Shown: positions 32,634 to 41,692 of the stretch, in pieces
How the letters are laid out: each line of letters begins with the position of its first letter
Numbering within the stretch: the stretch's first letter is position 1
Assembly (NCBI GenBank): GCA_963806685.1
Contig: CAWDZB010000023.1
Span: forward strand, 1-64,000
Direction: 5' to 3'
Source: DDH964 sp963806685
GTDB taxonomy: Bacteria; Desulfobacterota; Desulfuromonadia; Desulfuromonadales; DDH964
Length of the DNA stretch: 64,000 nucleotides
The notes under the pieces: generated by a model
What the model saw: the letters and a program-made list of their open reading frames with translations, nothing else
What the model was told of the DNA's origin: nothing
The model's database searches: none
Program-made: the position numbers and the translations under genes

Positions 32634-35360
32634 TCAGCTGCCGGCAGCCGACAGGCGGGTATGCAGCAGGTCGACCAGGCGATCGATTTCTGTCCGGAGC
32701 TGAGGATAGAGGGTTCGTGCCTCCTCGAGACCCTGTTCGGCTCCCAGCCGTTCCAGTTCGCGGCAAAGCTGGTAGGCGGCCTGGGCATGGAACAACCCCA
32801 CCACCGATTTCAGTCCGTGGGCGCGCCGTTCCACCAGCAGCGCGTCCCCGGCTGCGAGGGCCTCCTCCAGGACCTGGAGTTCGGCATCGATATCACCAAG
32901 GAAGTCCCTGGCCAGTTCCCAGACCAGGGATTCGGGGTCCGCCATCTCCGCCGTCAGGGCCCCCTCTCCACCGACCCGGCTGGTCTGCAGCAGGGCGTCG
33001 ATGGCTCGAAAAAAAGCCTTGGGGTCCAGGGGCTTGGAGAGGTAGTCGTCCATCCCGGCGGAGAGACAGTTGTCGCGGTCCTCGGGCCGGGCATGGGCGG
33101 TCAGGCCAAGAATCGGAACGTGGCTCCCTGCCCCCGCTTCCCGCTGGCGGATCCGCCGGGTGGCTTCCAGGCCGTCCAGTTCAGGCATTTGCACATCCAT
33201 CAGGATCAGGTCGAAGGTCTCATGCTCGATCAGGTCGAGGACCTCCTGGCCGTTTTCCACCGTGGTGATGCGCCATCCGCGGCGTCTGGCCAGAGCCTCG
33301 ACCACCCGGCGGTTCATCTGGTTGTCTTCGGCGACCAGGATGCGGGCGCCGACTATGGCCGGCAGGGCTGGCGGCGAATCCGGGATGGGACCAGGCGCCG
33401 GCCGGGGGCGAGCGGCTTCAACAGCTTCCCTGCGGCCGGCAGAAAGCTCCCGCTGGAGAAGCTGCTGCAGATCCTTGCGCCGCACCGGCTTGATCAGGTA
33501 ACCGGCGAGTCCCAGCTTGCGGCAGCGGCTGGTCTCCTCGGTGAGCCGGTCGGCATTGAGCAACATCACCGACGGCGGCAGGCTGGCGGCGGTCTGCTGC
33601 AGGCGGGCAAAGAGTTCGAAGCCGTCGCCGGGCTCCATCCGGCTGTCGAGCAGCAGCAACTGGAAGGGCTGATCCGCCGGATCGGCAGCCGCACCGAGCA
33701 ACCGCAGCAGGACATCGCCGGTCTTGACCGTTTCGGTTGCCACGCCGAAGCCCTCGACCAGGTCCGAAAGCGCCGGGCCGATCGCCGGATGGGCCGTCGC
33801 GATCAGGACCGTCCCTCCGCCGGGGACGATGGCGGGGCGGAGGGGGGCCGGCTCGAGCACCGGGAAGGGGATCTCGAACCAGAAACGGCTCCCCTGCGCT
33901 TCACGGCTGGAAGCCATGATCTTTCCACCCATCAGTTCGCAGAGCTGCTTGCAGATCGCCAGCCCCAGACCGGTACCGCCGTAATGGCGGGTAGTCGAGG
34001 AGTCGACCTGGCTGAAGCTCTGGAAGAGCTTGTCAAGTTTGTCGGCCGGAATACCGATGCCGGAATCCTCGACACTGAATGCGATGGGGCATTCGTCCCC
34101 TTTGGCACATCGGTCCGCTTTGGCCACGGCGACCACGATCTGCCCCTGACGGGTGAATTTGATGGCGTTGCCGACCAGGTTGACCAGGACCTGGCGCAGG
34201 CGCATCGGATCCCCTTCCACCAGCAGCGGTACGTCGTGGTCGATACGGCAGACGATCTCCAGCCCCTTCTGGTGGGCACGCAGGGCCAGCGCCTGGATGG
34301 TCTGTTCGACGGTTTCGCGCAGCTCCATGGAGAGTAGTTCCACCTCCAGCTTGCCGGCCTCGATCTTGGAAAAATCAAGGATGTCGTTGATGACCCGCAG
34401 CAGCGAGGCTGCCGAGGTCTGGACCATCGACAGGTATTCGCGCTGGTCTTTGTTGAGGCGGGTTTCGAGGGTCAGCTCGGTCATACCGATGATGGCGTTC
34501 ATCGGCGTGCGGATTTCGTGGCTCATGTTGGCCAGAAAATCGCTCTTGGCGCGACTGGCACTCTCGGCGCTATCCTTGGCCAGCTGCAGTTCCTGCTCGG
34601 TCTGCCGGCGGGCCTGGTCGGAACTCTGGTAGGTGCGAAAGGCGTAATAAATGCCGATGATCCCCAGGACCCAGATCAGGGCATAGGTGATGGCATGGGT
34701 GAATATCTCGTGGCCGGCCTGGCGATAGAGGGGCAAAAGCGGAATCTGGACACTCAGGGCGCCGAGGATCGGGCCAGCGGCCTCGGCGCCGGTGTGGCAG
34801 TTGCGGCAGCCGGCTTCGTTGGCCAGGGGAACCAGGTAGCGCAGGAAGGGACGTTTACCGATGTCCATCACTGCATGGATTTCCTGCTCCCCCCCGGCGA
34901 CCTGGTGCAGTGCCTGTTTTTCCCAGGGATCGGGGGCATTCTGGGCATTGATCGGGTGGAGGTTGGTCATCCGGGTGATAACTTTGGTGGCTTTGTCTTG
35001 GAGGCCGTAGACCATCCGGCTCATGTATTCAGGATTGACCAGGGTCAGGTGCAACCCACCCTTGGTGAACAGGTCCCGGTCGGGATGATCGGCGAGAAAT
35101 GGATTGGGTGCGACTCCCTTGCCGGCGATGACGTAGACCCCGCCCAGGTTGGAACTCCAGCGCCGGTGAAGGATGTCTTTTTCGGCGATGGCTCGCGCCT
35201 GAATGATGGCCGCCTCGTCGACACTGCTCCAGCTCAGGTGCACATCCCAGGCGTAAAAAGCCAGCAGCAGCATGGTCCAGCCGCCGAGGCAGAGGTAGAG
35301 GAATTTGCTGAGGGGGTTGCTCAGGAAAAAGCGCGCTGAAAGCCGGCGGAACAGGGGCAT
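32634..35360 (-). CDS. Heme-binding (DUF3365-like) hybrid sensor histidine kinase with REC-REC-HPt tail
   Basis: A membrane hybrid kinase of about 908 residues from ATG 35360; a GTG at 35423 would add 21 residues, and neither has a strong ribosome site. Order: TM1 (about 18-37); a periplasmic DUF3365/Tll0287-like sensor with one c-type heme motif CRNCH (about 185-189); TM2 (about 223-241); HisKA with phospho-His in SHEIRTPMN; HATPase (DSGIGIP, GGTGLGLAI); a first receiver in which LLLDSRMEPGDG is degenerate; a second receiver with acceptor Asp in LILMDVQMPELDG; and an HPt domain (RRAHGLKSV). It probably senses redox or a small ligand by heme and feeds a phosphorelay. No dedicated partner is adjacent, but a REC-PilZ gene lies 600 bases upstream. 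Confidence 0.88.
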   Translation of the reverse strand: MPLFRRLSARFFLSNPLSKFLYLCLGGWTMLLLAFYAWDVHLSWSSVDEAAIIQARAIAEKDILHRRWSSNLGGVYVIAGKGVAPNPFLADHPDRDLFTKGGLHLTLVNPEYMSRMVYGLQDKATKVITRMTNLHPINAQNAPDPWEKQALHQVAGGEQEIHAVMDIGKRPFLRYLVPLANEAGCRNCHTGAEAAGPILGALSVQIPLLPLYRQAGHEIFTHAITYALIWVLGIIGIYYAFRTYQSSDQARRQTEQELQLAKDSAESASRAKSDFLANMSHEIRTPMNAIIGMTELTLETRLNKDQREYLSMVQTSAASLLRVINDILDFSKIEAGKLEVELLSMELRETVEQTIQALALRAHQKGLEIVCRIDHDVPLLVEGDPMRLRQVLVNLVGNAIKFTRQGQIVVAVAKADRCAKGDECPIAFSVEDSGIGIPADKLDKLFQSFSQVDSSTTRHYGGTGLGLAICKQLCELMGGKIMASSREAQGSRFWFEIPFPVLEPAPLRPAIVPGGGTVLIATAHPAIGPALSDLVEGFGVATETVKTGDVLLRLLGAAADPADQPFQLLLLDSRMEPGDGFELFARLQQTAASLPPSVMLLNADRLTEETSRCRKLGLAGYLIKPVRRKDLQQLLQRELSAGRREAVEAARPRPAPGPIPDSPPALPAIVGARILVAEDNQMNRRVVEALARRRGWRITTVENGQEVLDLIEHETFDLILMDVQMPELDGLEATRRIRQREAGAGSHVPILGLTAHARPEDRDNCLSAGMDDYLSKPLDPKAFFRAIDALLQTSRVGGEGALTAEMADPESLVWELARDFLGDIDAELQVLEEALAAGDALLVERRAHGLKSVVGLFHAQAAYQLCRELERLGAEQGLEEARTLYPQLRTEIDRLVDLLHTRLSAAGS

Positions 35361-35455
35361 GGCAGGGACCTGGGCAGTAAGGATTAGAAAGGCGAAAAGC
35401 CGAGCCTTTCCGGAGCTTAACACAAGTTAATTGGAGAAAGCTCTATTTTTTTGCC

Positions 35456-35489
35456 AAAAAAAAGCCCGGCACCACGAGTAGCGCCGGGC
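35456..35489 (-). terminator. Intrinsic terminator of the VOC gene
   Basis: On the minus strand GCCCGGCGC, a 10-base loop and GCCGGGC are followed by eight T. It begins 21 bases after the stop of the gene at 35511. Confidence 0.85.
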
Positions 35490-35510
35490 GGGGTGGTCAA
35501 CAGGCCCGGT

Positions 35511-35891
35511 TCAATGGCCGATCACCTCGATGAAGTAGCCGTCGGGATCGCGCAGAAAGTAGAAATGCCCCTTGCCGTCCTTCCCCAGCCCCTTGATCGC
35601 CTCGGGCTGGAGGCCGAGTTCCTGGTGTCGCCGATGGGAAGCCTCCAGGTCGTCGCACCGGACGGCAATGTGGCTGAAGCCATTGCCGACCTGGTAGGGC
35701 TCCTGGCGACCGTAGTTGTAGGTCAGCTCCAATTCGAAGGGATGTCCCGGGGCCCGCAGGTAAAGAAGCGTAAAGTCGCCGGGGAAATCCTTTTGCCGGG
35801 AAACCTCGAAACCGAAGGCCTGCTGGTAAAATGACCTGGAGGCCTCCAGGTCCATAACCCTGAAACAGAGGTGGATCATCGGATAATTCAT
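35511..35891 (-). CDS. gloA: VOC family protein, lactoylglutathione lyase-like
   Basis: This 126-residue single glyoxalase/bleomycin-resistance fold has two beta-alpha-beta-beta-beta modules. Metal-ligand positions of glyoxalase I are present: His in MIHLCFRV, Glu in FELELTYN, His in FSHIAVR and Glu in YFIEVIGH. It probably isomerises the methylglyoxal hemithioacetal. Because members of this group may use other thiols, the glutathione dependence is only inferred. It has its own terminator downstream and stands alone between two signalling genes. Confidence 0.88.
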   Translation of the reverse strand: MNYPMIHLCFRVMDLEASRSFYQQAFGFEVSRQKDFPGDFTLLYLRAPGHPFELELTYNYGRQEPYQVGNGFSHIAVRCDDLEASHRRHQELGLQPEAIKGLGKDGKGHFYFLRDPDGYFIEVIGH

Positions 35892-35954
35892 GGCTGGCTC
35901 CTTGCTCGGTCCGGCAATGGCGCCCGGATCCGAAACTTATGGGTGACGGGGTAT

Positions 35955-36662
35955 TCACCCCTTGGTGAAACGTTCGAGAAATGCGCCGAAGATTGCAGCA
36001 ATCCCGGCCGGTAAACGACGGAACTCGACTCCGAACCCTTGCGGCAGGCCCAGGTTGGAGCGTGGGAATCCCCGGTTGAGCCAGGCAACCCGTCCGTTCA
36101 GTTCGATGCGCTCCGCACCCTCTTCCGGGAGGGAGAAAGCGACCTGCACCCTCTCGTTGAGCTGCACCTCCTCCCGGAACCCAATGTACATGCCATGCAG
36201 GCTGACATCCCGCCCGGTCCCCTGGCAGCAGCGGCCACCGATCCGGAATTCGACAGGAATCTGGCAGGAAACTCGCTTCTCGCGGCGATCGATGTCGAAC
36301 AGGAACCGGCGCCCCAGCTCGAGAAAGGCATTGCGATCTACCGGCTTGCGCAGCACCTCGTCGCAGCCTGCGGCGCGGCAGGCTGCATCGTCGACATCCG
36401 CGCTCGGCGCGAAGACCATCACCACCGGGATGCCGGTGAGCTGCGGATCGGTCTTGATCCTGCGGCAGCAGGTCAGCCCATCCATCACTGGCATGTGCAC
36501 GTCCATGAAAATCAGATTGGGACGGTGCTCCGCGGTCAGCTCCAGTGCGGTCTGGCCGTTGCGGGCAAGAAGAATTTCGGCCGGAGTCTGACGCAGGAAG
36601 CCTTTTTCTATTTCCAGAAAAAAGTCGACATCGTCGACGAGCAGGATCTTCGGAGTGGGCAT
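35955..36662 (-). CDS. Response regulator with C-terminal PilZ domain
   Basis: A 235-residue protein. The receiver domain (about 1-122) has acidic residues D10-D11, phospho-acceptor D54 in IFMDVHMPVMDG and the conserved KPVDR Lys. The PilZ domain (about 128-230) has RREKR and DVSLHGMYIG, which fit the RxxxR and D/NxSxxG c-di-GMP-binding motifs. It could join two-component input to c-di-GMP control of motility or surface behaviour. No cognate kinase is adjacent, although the hybrid kinase at 32634 is close. Confidence 0.9.
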   Translation of the reverse strand: MPTPKILLVDDVDFFLEIEKGFLRQTPAEILLARNGQTALELTAEHRPNLIFMDVHMPVMDGLTCCRRIKTDPQLTGIPVVMVFAPSADVDDAACRAAGCDEVLRKPVDRNAFLELGRRFLFDIDRREKRVSCQIPVEFRIGGRCCQGTGRDVSLHGMYIGFREEVQLNERVQVAFSLPEEGAERIELNGRVAWLNRGFPRSNLGLPQGFGVEFRRLPAGIAAIFGAFLERFTKG

Positions 36663-36707
36663 CGATGCTGTTCCTCCCTCACAGGGGGTCCCCAGGCGGG
36701 ACCGGAA

Positions 36708-37541
36708 TTAAAAATCCAATTGAAAACCGACATTGGCAAAGGCCACCCGGCCAGGAAAATGCCGGGCCAGTTCTCCGCCCCGGGCAAGTCCGGTGCAGTG
36801 AGAAAGGCCGAGACGTTCGACGCAGCATTGACGCAAAAAGTCCACGGTGGCGGCAAACTGCTCCTCCCCTGCCGGGGCCAGGTGAGTGCCACCGAGAACG
36901 GCAAAAATCCGTTGGTCGCCGGTGTGGCGCTGGAAGTGGCCAAGGATGTTGACCAGCCCGGCATGGGCACAGCCGACCACCACCAGCAGGCCACGGGGGG
37001 TACGGAGGGCCAGGGAAAGATCGTCGGCAAAGGGATCGGGGGCAAGTTCCCCCTCCCCGCCTTCGATCACCAGGCTCGGGTCCCCGGTTTCGAAGCGGTT
37101 GGTGCGGGGAACCTCCCCGGAGAGCCACAGCCCGGGAACCAGTTCCCTGAACGCGCAAACGGTTATCAGTTCCCCACCGGCTCGTTCCATCTCCTGGTGG
37201 CTGAAGGGACAGCCGTTGGCCCGGCGTTCGTAGCGGCCGGCCCAGCAGCGGGGGATGAATATTCCCGGATGGGCATACACCGGCAACGGTCCGCTGGCGG
37301 CGAGGACCTGCAGCAGCCCGCCGGTGTGATCGGCATGGCCGTGGCTGAGGATGATGCCGTCCAGGCTGCCCAGGTCCTTGCCGAGCAGGCGGGTATTGTC
37401 AAGGATGGTCTGCCCCTGACCGGTGTCGAACAGGTACCGTCCGCAGTCGGTTTCCAGCAGGCAGGCAAAGCCGTGCTCGCCGAGCAGACCACCGGGGCGG
37501 GTCGCGGTATTTTCACAAAGAATGGTCAGGGAACCGTGCAT
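36708..37541 (-). CDS. MBL-fold metallohydrolase, DHPS-like
   Basis: A protein of about 277 residues from ATG 37541, preceded by GAGG; a TTG at 37556 is also in frame. The metallo-beta-lactamase core has the metal motif SHGHADHTGG and a distal GCAHAG with further His ligands, and it fits the subgroup annotated as 7,8-dihydropterin-6-methyl-4-aminobenzene-phosphate synthase-like. No signal peptide is present. The real substrate is unknown. It lies upstream of the REC-PilZ gene in the same direction, with 45 bases between. Confidence 0.85.
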   Translation of the reverse strand: MHGSLTILCENTATRPGGLLGEHGFACLLETDCGRYLFDTGQGQTILDNTRLLGKDLGSLDGIILSHGHADHTGGLLQVLAASGPLPVYAHPGIFIPRCWAGRYERRANGCPFSHQEMERAGGELITVCAFRELVPGLWLSGEVPRTNRFETGDPSLVIEGGEGELAPDPFADDLSLALRTPRGLLVVVGCAHAGLVNILGHFQRHTGDQRIFAVLGGTHLAPAGEEQFAATVDFLRQCCVERLGLSHCTGLARGGELARHFPGRVAFANVGFQLDF

Positions 37542-37666
37542 CCAAACCTCGACCAACCGGCCTGGCTGCCGCGTCAGGCCGCTGGCTTTCCGCGGAAGAC
37601 TCTGCTAGCATAGGCCGAAAAATCAAAAATTATACTACCTTAACCAATCGGAAGGGATTTGTCCCG

Positions 37667-37960
37667 ATGCAGAAATTAACCGGCAAGCAGGTCCGCTACC
37701 TGCGCGGACTGGGCCACCACCTCCAGCCGGTCGTCATGATCGGCCGCGAAGAACTCAGCGAGGGAGTTCTGGCCTCGACCGGGGTCGCCCTGGAAGACCA
37801 TGAACTGATCAAGGTCAGGCTTCAGGAAGGCTGCCTCACCGACCGCCGTGAGCTCGCCGAGCAGCTGGCGGCAAAGACCGGAGCCCAGGTCGTCCAGGTG
37901 CTCGGTCGCACCATCCTGCTCTACCGGAAAGCTGCCGAGCCGCAGCTCCAGTTCCCCTGA
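37667..37960 (+). CDS. yhbY: YhbY family ribosome-assembly RNA-binding protein
   Basis: This 97-residue single CRM domain has LTGKQVRYLRGLGHHLQPVVMIG at the N-terminus, the central HELIKVRL and the GxxG-like loop LEDHE. YhbY associates with pre-50S subunits. It is the only plus-strand gene between two minus-strand ones, and its stop lies 4 bases from the dgt stop (convergent). Confidence 0.92.
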   Translation: MQKLTGKQVRYLRGLGHHLQPVVMIGREELSEGVLASTGVALEDHELIKVRLQEGCLTDRRELAEQLAAKTGAQVVQVLGRTILLYRKAAEPQLQFP

Positions 37961-37964
37961 CAGC

Positions 37965-39098
37965 TCAAACCCGCTCGTAGGGTTCGAAGAGCCGCCTGTA
38001 TTCGTCCATCGCATAGCGATCAGTCATGCCGGCAAGGTAGTCGCAGATCACCCGTTCCTTCCCATACTGGTCGAGGCGGGCCTGGTAGGCCGTCGGCAGC
38101 AGGGTCGGGTGGGTAGCGTAGCTCTCGAACAGCAGGGTCAGGAAGCGTTCGGCCTTGACCCGCATCCTTTCCACCTTGTAATGGTGATAGAGGCGACGGA
38201 AGAGGAAGGTCTTCAGCTGCTGGTTGCGCTCGCGGGTTGCCGCGCTGAAGCTGACCAAGCGCCCTTCCTGGCGGCGGATGTCTTCCGGGCATTGAACCCC
38301 GGCAGCGGCCAGGCGGGCCGCGGTGGTCATCACCAGGTCGCCGATCAGGCTGCCGATCAGGTGGCTGATGGTCTGGTGAACCTGGCGTTCCGGGTCGAGA
38401 AGTGGGAATTTTTCGGCGACCAGGGCGGCAGTCTCCTGCCAGAGGTCAAGGGCCGCCAGTTCGTCCAGGGTGATGTAACCCGCCTTGAGGCCGTCGTCGA
38501 TGTCGTGGTTGTTGTAGGCGATCTCGTCGGCAAGGTCGATGATCTGCGCTTCCAGAGTCGGCGGCGTGGACGGCTCGAATTCGTCGACATCATGCGCCCC
38601 GGGCCGGTCGTACTCCGAGGAATGCTTGATGATCCCCTCCCGGGTCTCCCAGCTCAGGTTGAGGCCGTTGAAACCGGGGTAGCGCTCCTCGAGCAGGTCG
38701 ACGATGCGCAGCGACTGGCGGTTGTGCTCGAAGCCGCCGGCCCCCTGCATCAGCCGGTTGAGGACATGTTCGCCGGTGTGGCCGAAGGGGGTGTGGCCAA
38801 GATCGTGGGCGAGCGCCAGCGCCTCCACCAGGTCCTCGTTGAGGTGCAGGCTGCGGGCGATGCCGCGGGCGATCTGGGCCACTTCCAGGGAATGCGTTAG
38901 CCGGGTGCGATAGTAATCCCCCTCGTGGTTGACGAACACCTGGGTCTTGTACTCGAGGCGCCGAAAGGCCGCACAGTGGATAATCCGGTCGCGGTCGCGC
39001 TCGAAAGCCGGGCGATCATCCTTGCGGGGTTCGGGATGACGACGGCCGCGGCTTTGGGCGCTGCGTGCGGCATAGGGAGCCAGATCGGGGCGTTCCAT
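37965..39098 (-). CDS. dgt: Deoxyguanosinetriphosphate triphosphohydrolase-like protein
   Basis: The ATG at 39098 (MERPDLAPYAARSAQ) behind AGGAAAGG is chosen over an 18-codon extension. The 377-residue HD-domain dNTPase has the metal ligands in RLTHSLEVAQIAR and AHDLGHTPFGHTGE and the later DLADEIAYNNHDIDD (third His/Asp). It removes triphosphate from dNTPs and may tune the dNTP pool or limit phage. It matches the shorter non-E. coli type. The stop lies just beyond yhbY in convergent orientation. Confidence 0.93.
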   Translation of the reverse strand: MERPDLAPYAARSAQSRGRRHPEPRKDDRPAFERDRDRIIHCAAFRRLEYKTQVFVNHEGDYYRTRLTHSLEVAQIARGIARSLHLNEDLVEALALAHDLGHTPFGHTGEHVLNRLMQGAGGFEHNRQSLRIVDLLEERYPGFNGLNLSWETREGIIKHSSEYDRPGAHDVDEFEPSTPPTLEAQIIDLADEIAYNNHDIDDGLKAGYITLDELAALDLWQETAALVAEKFPLLDPERQVHQTISHLIGSLIGDLVMTTAARLAAAGVQCPEDIRRQEGRLVSFSAATRERNQQLKTFLFRRLYHHYKVERMRVKAERFLTLLFESYATHPTLLPTAYQARLDQYGKERVICDYLAGMTDRYAMDEYRRLFEPYERV

Positions 39099-39304
39099 GG
39101 TTGGGACCTTTCCTGGGGGACGGCGGACGGGACGGGTCGATTCTAGCGGCATCGGCCGCCGACTGCAACCGCCAAGGGCCCTTTGCCTGGCTTGACGAGC
39201 CCGTAGACGGTATGCTAGTTTTCCGAGGTAGCGAGGCGCGGAAAGGCCTCTGATAATCGGCAGATGGCCCCGTTTGTCGGGCCACGGGCCAAGGGCGGTA
39301 GAGC

Positions 39305-39883
39305 GTGCGAATCATAGCCGGTACAGCCAGGGGAAGACGCCTGGAAAGCTTTACCGGGCGGGACATCCGCCCGACCCCCGACCGGGTGCGCGAGGCCCTG
39401 TTCAGTGCCCTGCTCAGCCGCTTGGGAAGCTTCTCCGGGCGCCGGGTTCTCGACCTCTTCGCCGGCAGTGGCGCCCTCGGCCTCGAGGCGCTGAGCCGCG
39501 GCGCCCGCAGCGCCCTGCTCGTCGATCGCGGTGCCCAGGCGGCCCGCCTGCAGCGCGCCAACCTGCAGTGCTGCGGCTTGGCCGACCGTGCCGAACTGGT
39601 TACGGCAGAGGTGCTCGGCATCCTGCCGCGACTGGCCGGCAAGGGCCCCTTCGATCTGGTCTTTCTCGACCCTCCCTACGGCCTGGACCTGATGCCACGC
39701 TGCCTGGAACTGCTGGCCGCCCCCGGCCTGCTGGCGCCTGGTGCATTGATCTGCGGCGAAACCGCCCGCCGGGACCCGGTGCCCGACGCCGTCGGCCCGA
39801 TTGCCCGGGTGGCCAGTCGCAGTTACGGCATCACCGCCATTCATTTCTTTTCCCTTGCCAGCGAAGCGAGCAGCCCGTCATGA
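39305..39883 (+). CDS. rsmD: 16S rRNA (guanine966-N2)-methyltransferase RsmD
   Basis: The GTG start opens RIIAGTARGRRL, the typical RsmD N-terminus. The Rossmann methyltransferase core has the SAM motif LDLFAGSGALGLEAL and the catalytic FLDPPYGLD. At 192 residues its length is normal. The TGA overlaps the coaD ATG (ATGA), the usual rsmD-coaD pairing. Confidence 0.95.
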   Translation: MRIIAGTARGRRLESFTGRDIRPTPDRVREALFSALLSRLGSFSGRRVLDLFAGSGALGLEALSRGARSALLVDRGAQAARLQRANLQCCGLADRAELVTAEVLGILPRLAGKGPFDLVFLDPPYGLDLMPRCLELLAAPGLLAPGALICGETARRDPVPDAVGPIARVASRSYGITAIHFFSLASEASSPS

Positions 39884-40389
39884 AACGACACATCGCCGTC
39901 TACCCCGGGTCTTTCGATCCGATCACTTTCGGGCATCTCGACATCATTCACCGCGGCCTGGAAGTCTTCGACGAGCTGATCATTGCCGTGGCCCGCAATT
40001 CGGAGAAGAAAGCCCTGTTCACCACCGCCGAGCGTCTGGAGATGATCCGTGCCGCGATCGGGGACGATCCGCGGTTGCGCATCGACACCTTCGAGGGGCT
40101 GCTGGTCGATTATGCCGTGCAGCAGCAGGCGCGGGTGATCCTTCGCGGGCTGCGTGCCGTTTCCGACTTCGAATACGAATTCCAGATCGCGCAGATGAAT
40201 CACACCGTCCAGGAGCAGGTGGAAACCCTGTTCATGATGACCTCGGTTCCCTACGGCTATCTCAGTTCCTCCATCGTCAAGGAAGTGGCCTCCCTGCAGG
40301 GGCCCGTCGATACCTTTGTCCCCCCTGCCGTCAAGGCGGCACTGGAAAAGAAGTTCGGTCCGGCCGGCCCGGCGGGGAGCAGGAGGTGA
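39880..40389 (+). CDS. coaD: Pantetheine-phosphate adenylyltransferase
   Basis: This 169-residue enzyme of CoA synthesis transfers AMP from ATP to 4'-phosphopantetheine. The nucleotidyltransferase signature YPGSFDPITFGHLDI carries the GxHxxH-like ATP site, and the second motif VPYGYLSSSIVKEVASL corresponds to the ISSS/T-x-x-R region. The ATG is embedded in the rsmD stop. A DUF1858 gene follows two bases after its TGA, preceded by AGGAGG. Confidence 0.96.
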   Translation: MKRHIAVYPGSFDPITFGHLDIIHRGLEVFDELIIAVARNSEKKALFTTAERLEMIRAAIGDDPRLRIDTFEGLLVDYAVQQQARVILRGLRAVSDFEYEFQIAQMNHTVQEQVETLFMMTSVPYGYLSSSIVKEVASLQGPVDTFVPPAVKAALEKKFGPAGPAGSRR

Positions 40390-40391
40390 CC

Positions 40392-40586
40392 ATGATCAAC
40401 CGCGAGATGACCATTCAGGAAGTGGTGCAGCGCTACCCGGAGACCATCCCGGTCTTCAAACGCTTCGGTCTCGATTGCATGGATTGCCAGATCGCTGCCT
40501 TCGAAGCGGTGGAGCACGGAGCCGGGGTTCACCATGCCGATGTCGACGAACTCCTCGCCCAGCTCAACGCGGCGATCGGCCACTGA
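40392..40586 (+). CDS. DUF1858 (redox-disulfide) domain protein, second copy
   Basis: A 64-residue protein consisting of one DUF1858 domain with CxxC in GLDCMDC. It has a strong AGGAGG site within the end of coaD, so it is co-transcribed with rsmD-coaD. It is a diverged paralogue of the gene at 21531. The cysteine pair suggests a small redox or metal-binding role, but partner and substrate are unknown. Confidence 0.85.
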   Translation: MINREMTIQEVVQRYPETIPVFKRFGLDCMDCQIAAFEAVEHGAGVHHADVDELLAQLNAAIGH

Positions 40587-40602
40587 CCCCGCCCTACCCG
40601 CT

Positions 40603-41325
40603 TCAGGGTTCCACGCCCCGCTCCATGACCGCGACCAGCTCCTCGAGGGCGTCGGCCACCGCCGCCTCCAGGCGGGCGCCCTTGTCTGCCGTTGCCTTTC
40701 CCGGGTCACCCCAAACCCCGCTGCGCCAGAAGCGCCGCTTGTCGCGCACCAGAATCCCCCGTGGAAAATCCGGATAATCGGCCTCCGCGCTCCCCCGAAC
40801 CAGGTGAGGATGGGAGTGGAGGATGCGGGAAGTCTCGATCTCCCCAGCGTGGGCGTCTCCGGGCGTCTCGATGATGCTGCGCCCAGCCTCCGCCGCCAGC
40901 AGGTATTCGGTCAGCACGGCCACCCTCACGTCCGAATAGCGGCGCAGCAGTTCCTCGCCGGCGTCGGTCAGGGCCGCGCAATGGGTGCCCCCGGCATGGC
41001 CGCTGAGCAGGATGAGATTGCGCAGCCCCTGGGCGTAAAGTGCCCCGGCGATGTCGAGAACCAGTCTGCGCAGGGTAGCGGTAGTGATGCTCAGGGTTCC
41101 CGGATGGCAGGATGTGGAGCGGCAGACCCCGTAATGGATCGGCGGGGCGATGAAGATCGGCCGCCGCTCGGCGAGACGCCGGGCGACTTCGCAGGCCTGG
41201 AGGGTGTCGGTGTCGAGGGGCAGGTGGGGGCCGTGTTCCTCAGTGGAACCGAAAGGGATGAGCACCGTGCGGGTCTTCTTCAAACCGGCGGTGAATTCGT
41301 CCATGGTCAGGTCGGTAATCAGCAT
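40603..41325 (-). CDS. Creatininase family protein
   Basis: The ATG at 41325 (MLITDLTMDEFTAGLK) behind GGAGGG is preferred over a 35-codon extension. The 240-residue protein has the family's metal-binding motifs: FGSTEEHGPHLPLDTDT, SGHAGGTHCAAL, and an acidic GDAHAGEIETS. Family members hydrolyse cyclic amides or N-formamides or process redox-cofactor peptides. The substrate is not inferable from the neighbours, which are coaD and queE. It is convergent with the DUF1858 gene, with 16 bases between the stops. Confidence 0.85.
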   Translation of the reverse strand: MLITDLTMDEFTAGLKKTRTVLIPFGSTEEHGPHLPLDTDTLQACEVARRLAERRPIFIAPPIHYGVCRSTSCHPGTLSITTATLRRLVLDIAGALYAQGLRNLILLSGHAGGTHCAALTDAGEELLRRYSDVRVAVLTEYLLAAEAGRSIIETPGDAHAGEIETSRILHSHPHLVRGSAEADYPDFPRGILVRDKRRFWRSGVWGDPGKATADKGARLEAAVADALEELVAVMERGVEP

Positions 41326-41348
41326 CGAATGCCCTCCGGCCAGGAATA

Positions 41349-41383
41349 GGTTCAAGGTGCAAGGTATCAGGGTCAAGGTTATC
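41349..41383. repeat. Heptamer array upstream of the creatininase gene
   Basis: Five 7-bp units: GGTTCAA, GGTGCAA, GGTATCA, GGGTCAA, GGTTATC. This is the same class as the arrays at 21752, 25680 and 28263. It lies in the 41326-41692 intergenic stretch, which has no supported gene. Confidence 0.6.
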
Positions 41384-41549
41384 AGCAGCGCCGGAGTTCG
41401 CCCCGCTTCGCAGAATGCCGAAACAACCACTACCCTACGCAGATGGAACGCCGGGAGCCACGCCTCCCCTCACTTGTAACAGCGGGTGGTCGAGAGCTCC
41501 TCCGCTACGCGACCCTCATGCCGGCGGCAGCCCCCGTCATTTCTTTCGG

Positions 41550-41580
41550 TTCCTTTCTTTGGACCCCGCAAAGAAAGGAA
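41550..41580. repeat. Perfect 12-bp-stem palindrome
   Basis: TTCCTTTCTTTG, loop GACCCCG, CAAAGAAAGGAA. The hairpin is perfect over 12 bp and sits in gene-free DNA between the creatininase and queE genes. The sequence style (TTTCTTTGG then CAAAGAAAGG) recalls dispersed intergenic palindromes common in proteobacteria. A weaker relative is at 8246-8263. Confidence 0.6.
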
Positions 41581-41692
41581 TCCGGCTGCCGGCCGGGACC
41601 GGCGAATTTCAGGTCTCAGATTCCGGCCTAAAAAACCTAGAAAACGTATGATGGTTTCGCTTTAAGGCTAAGATAAAATGGGGTTTTTAGGC

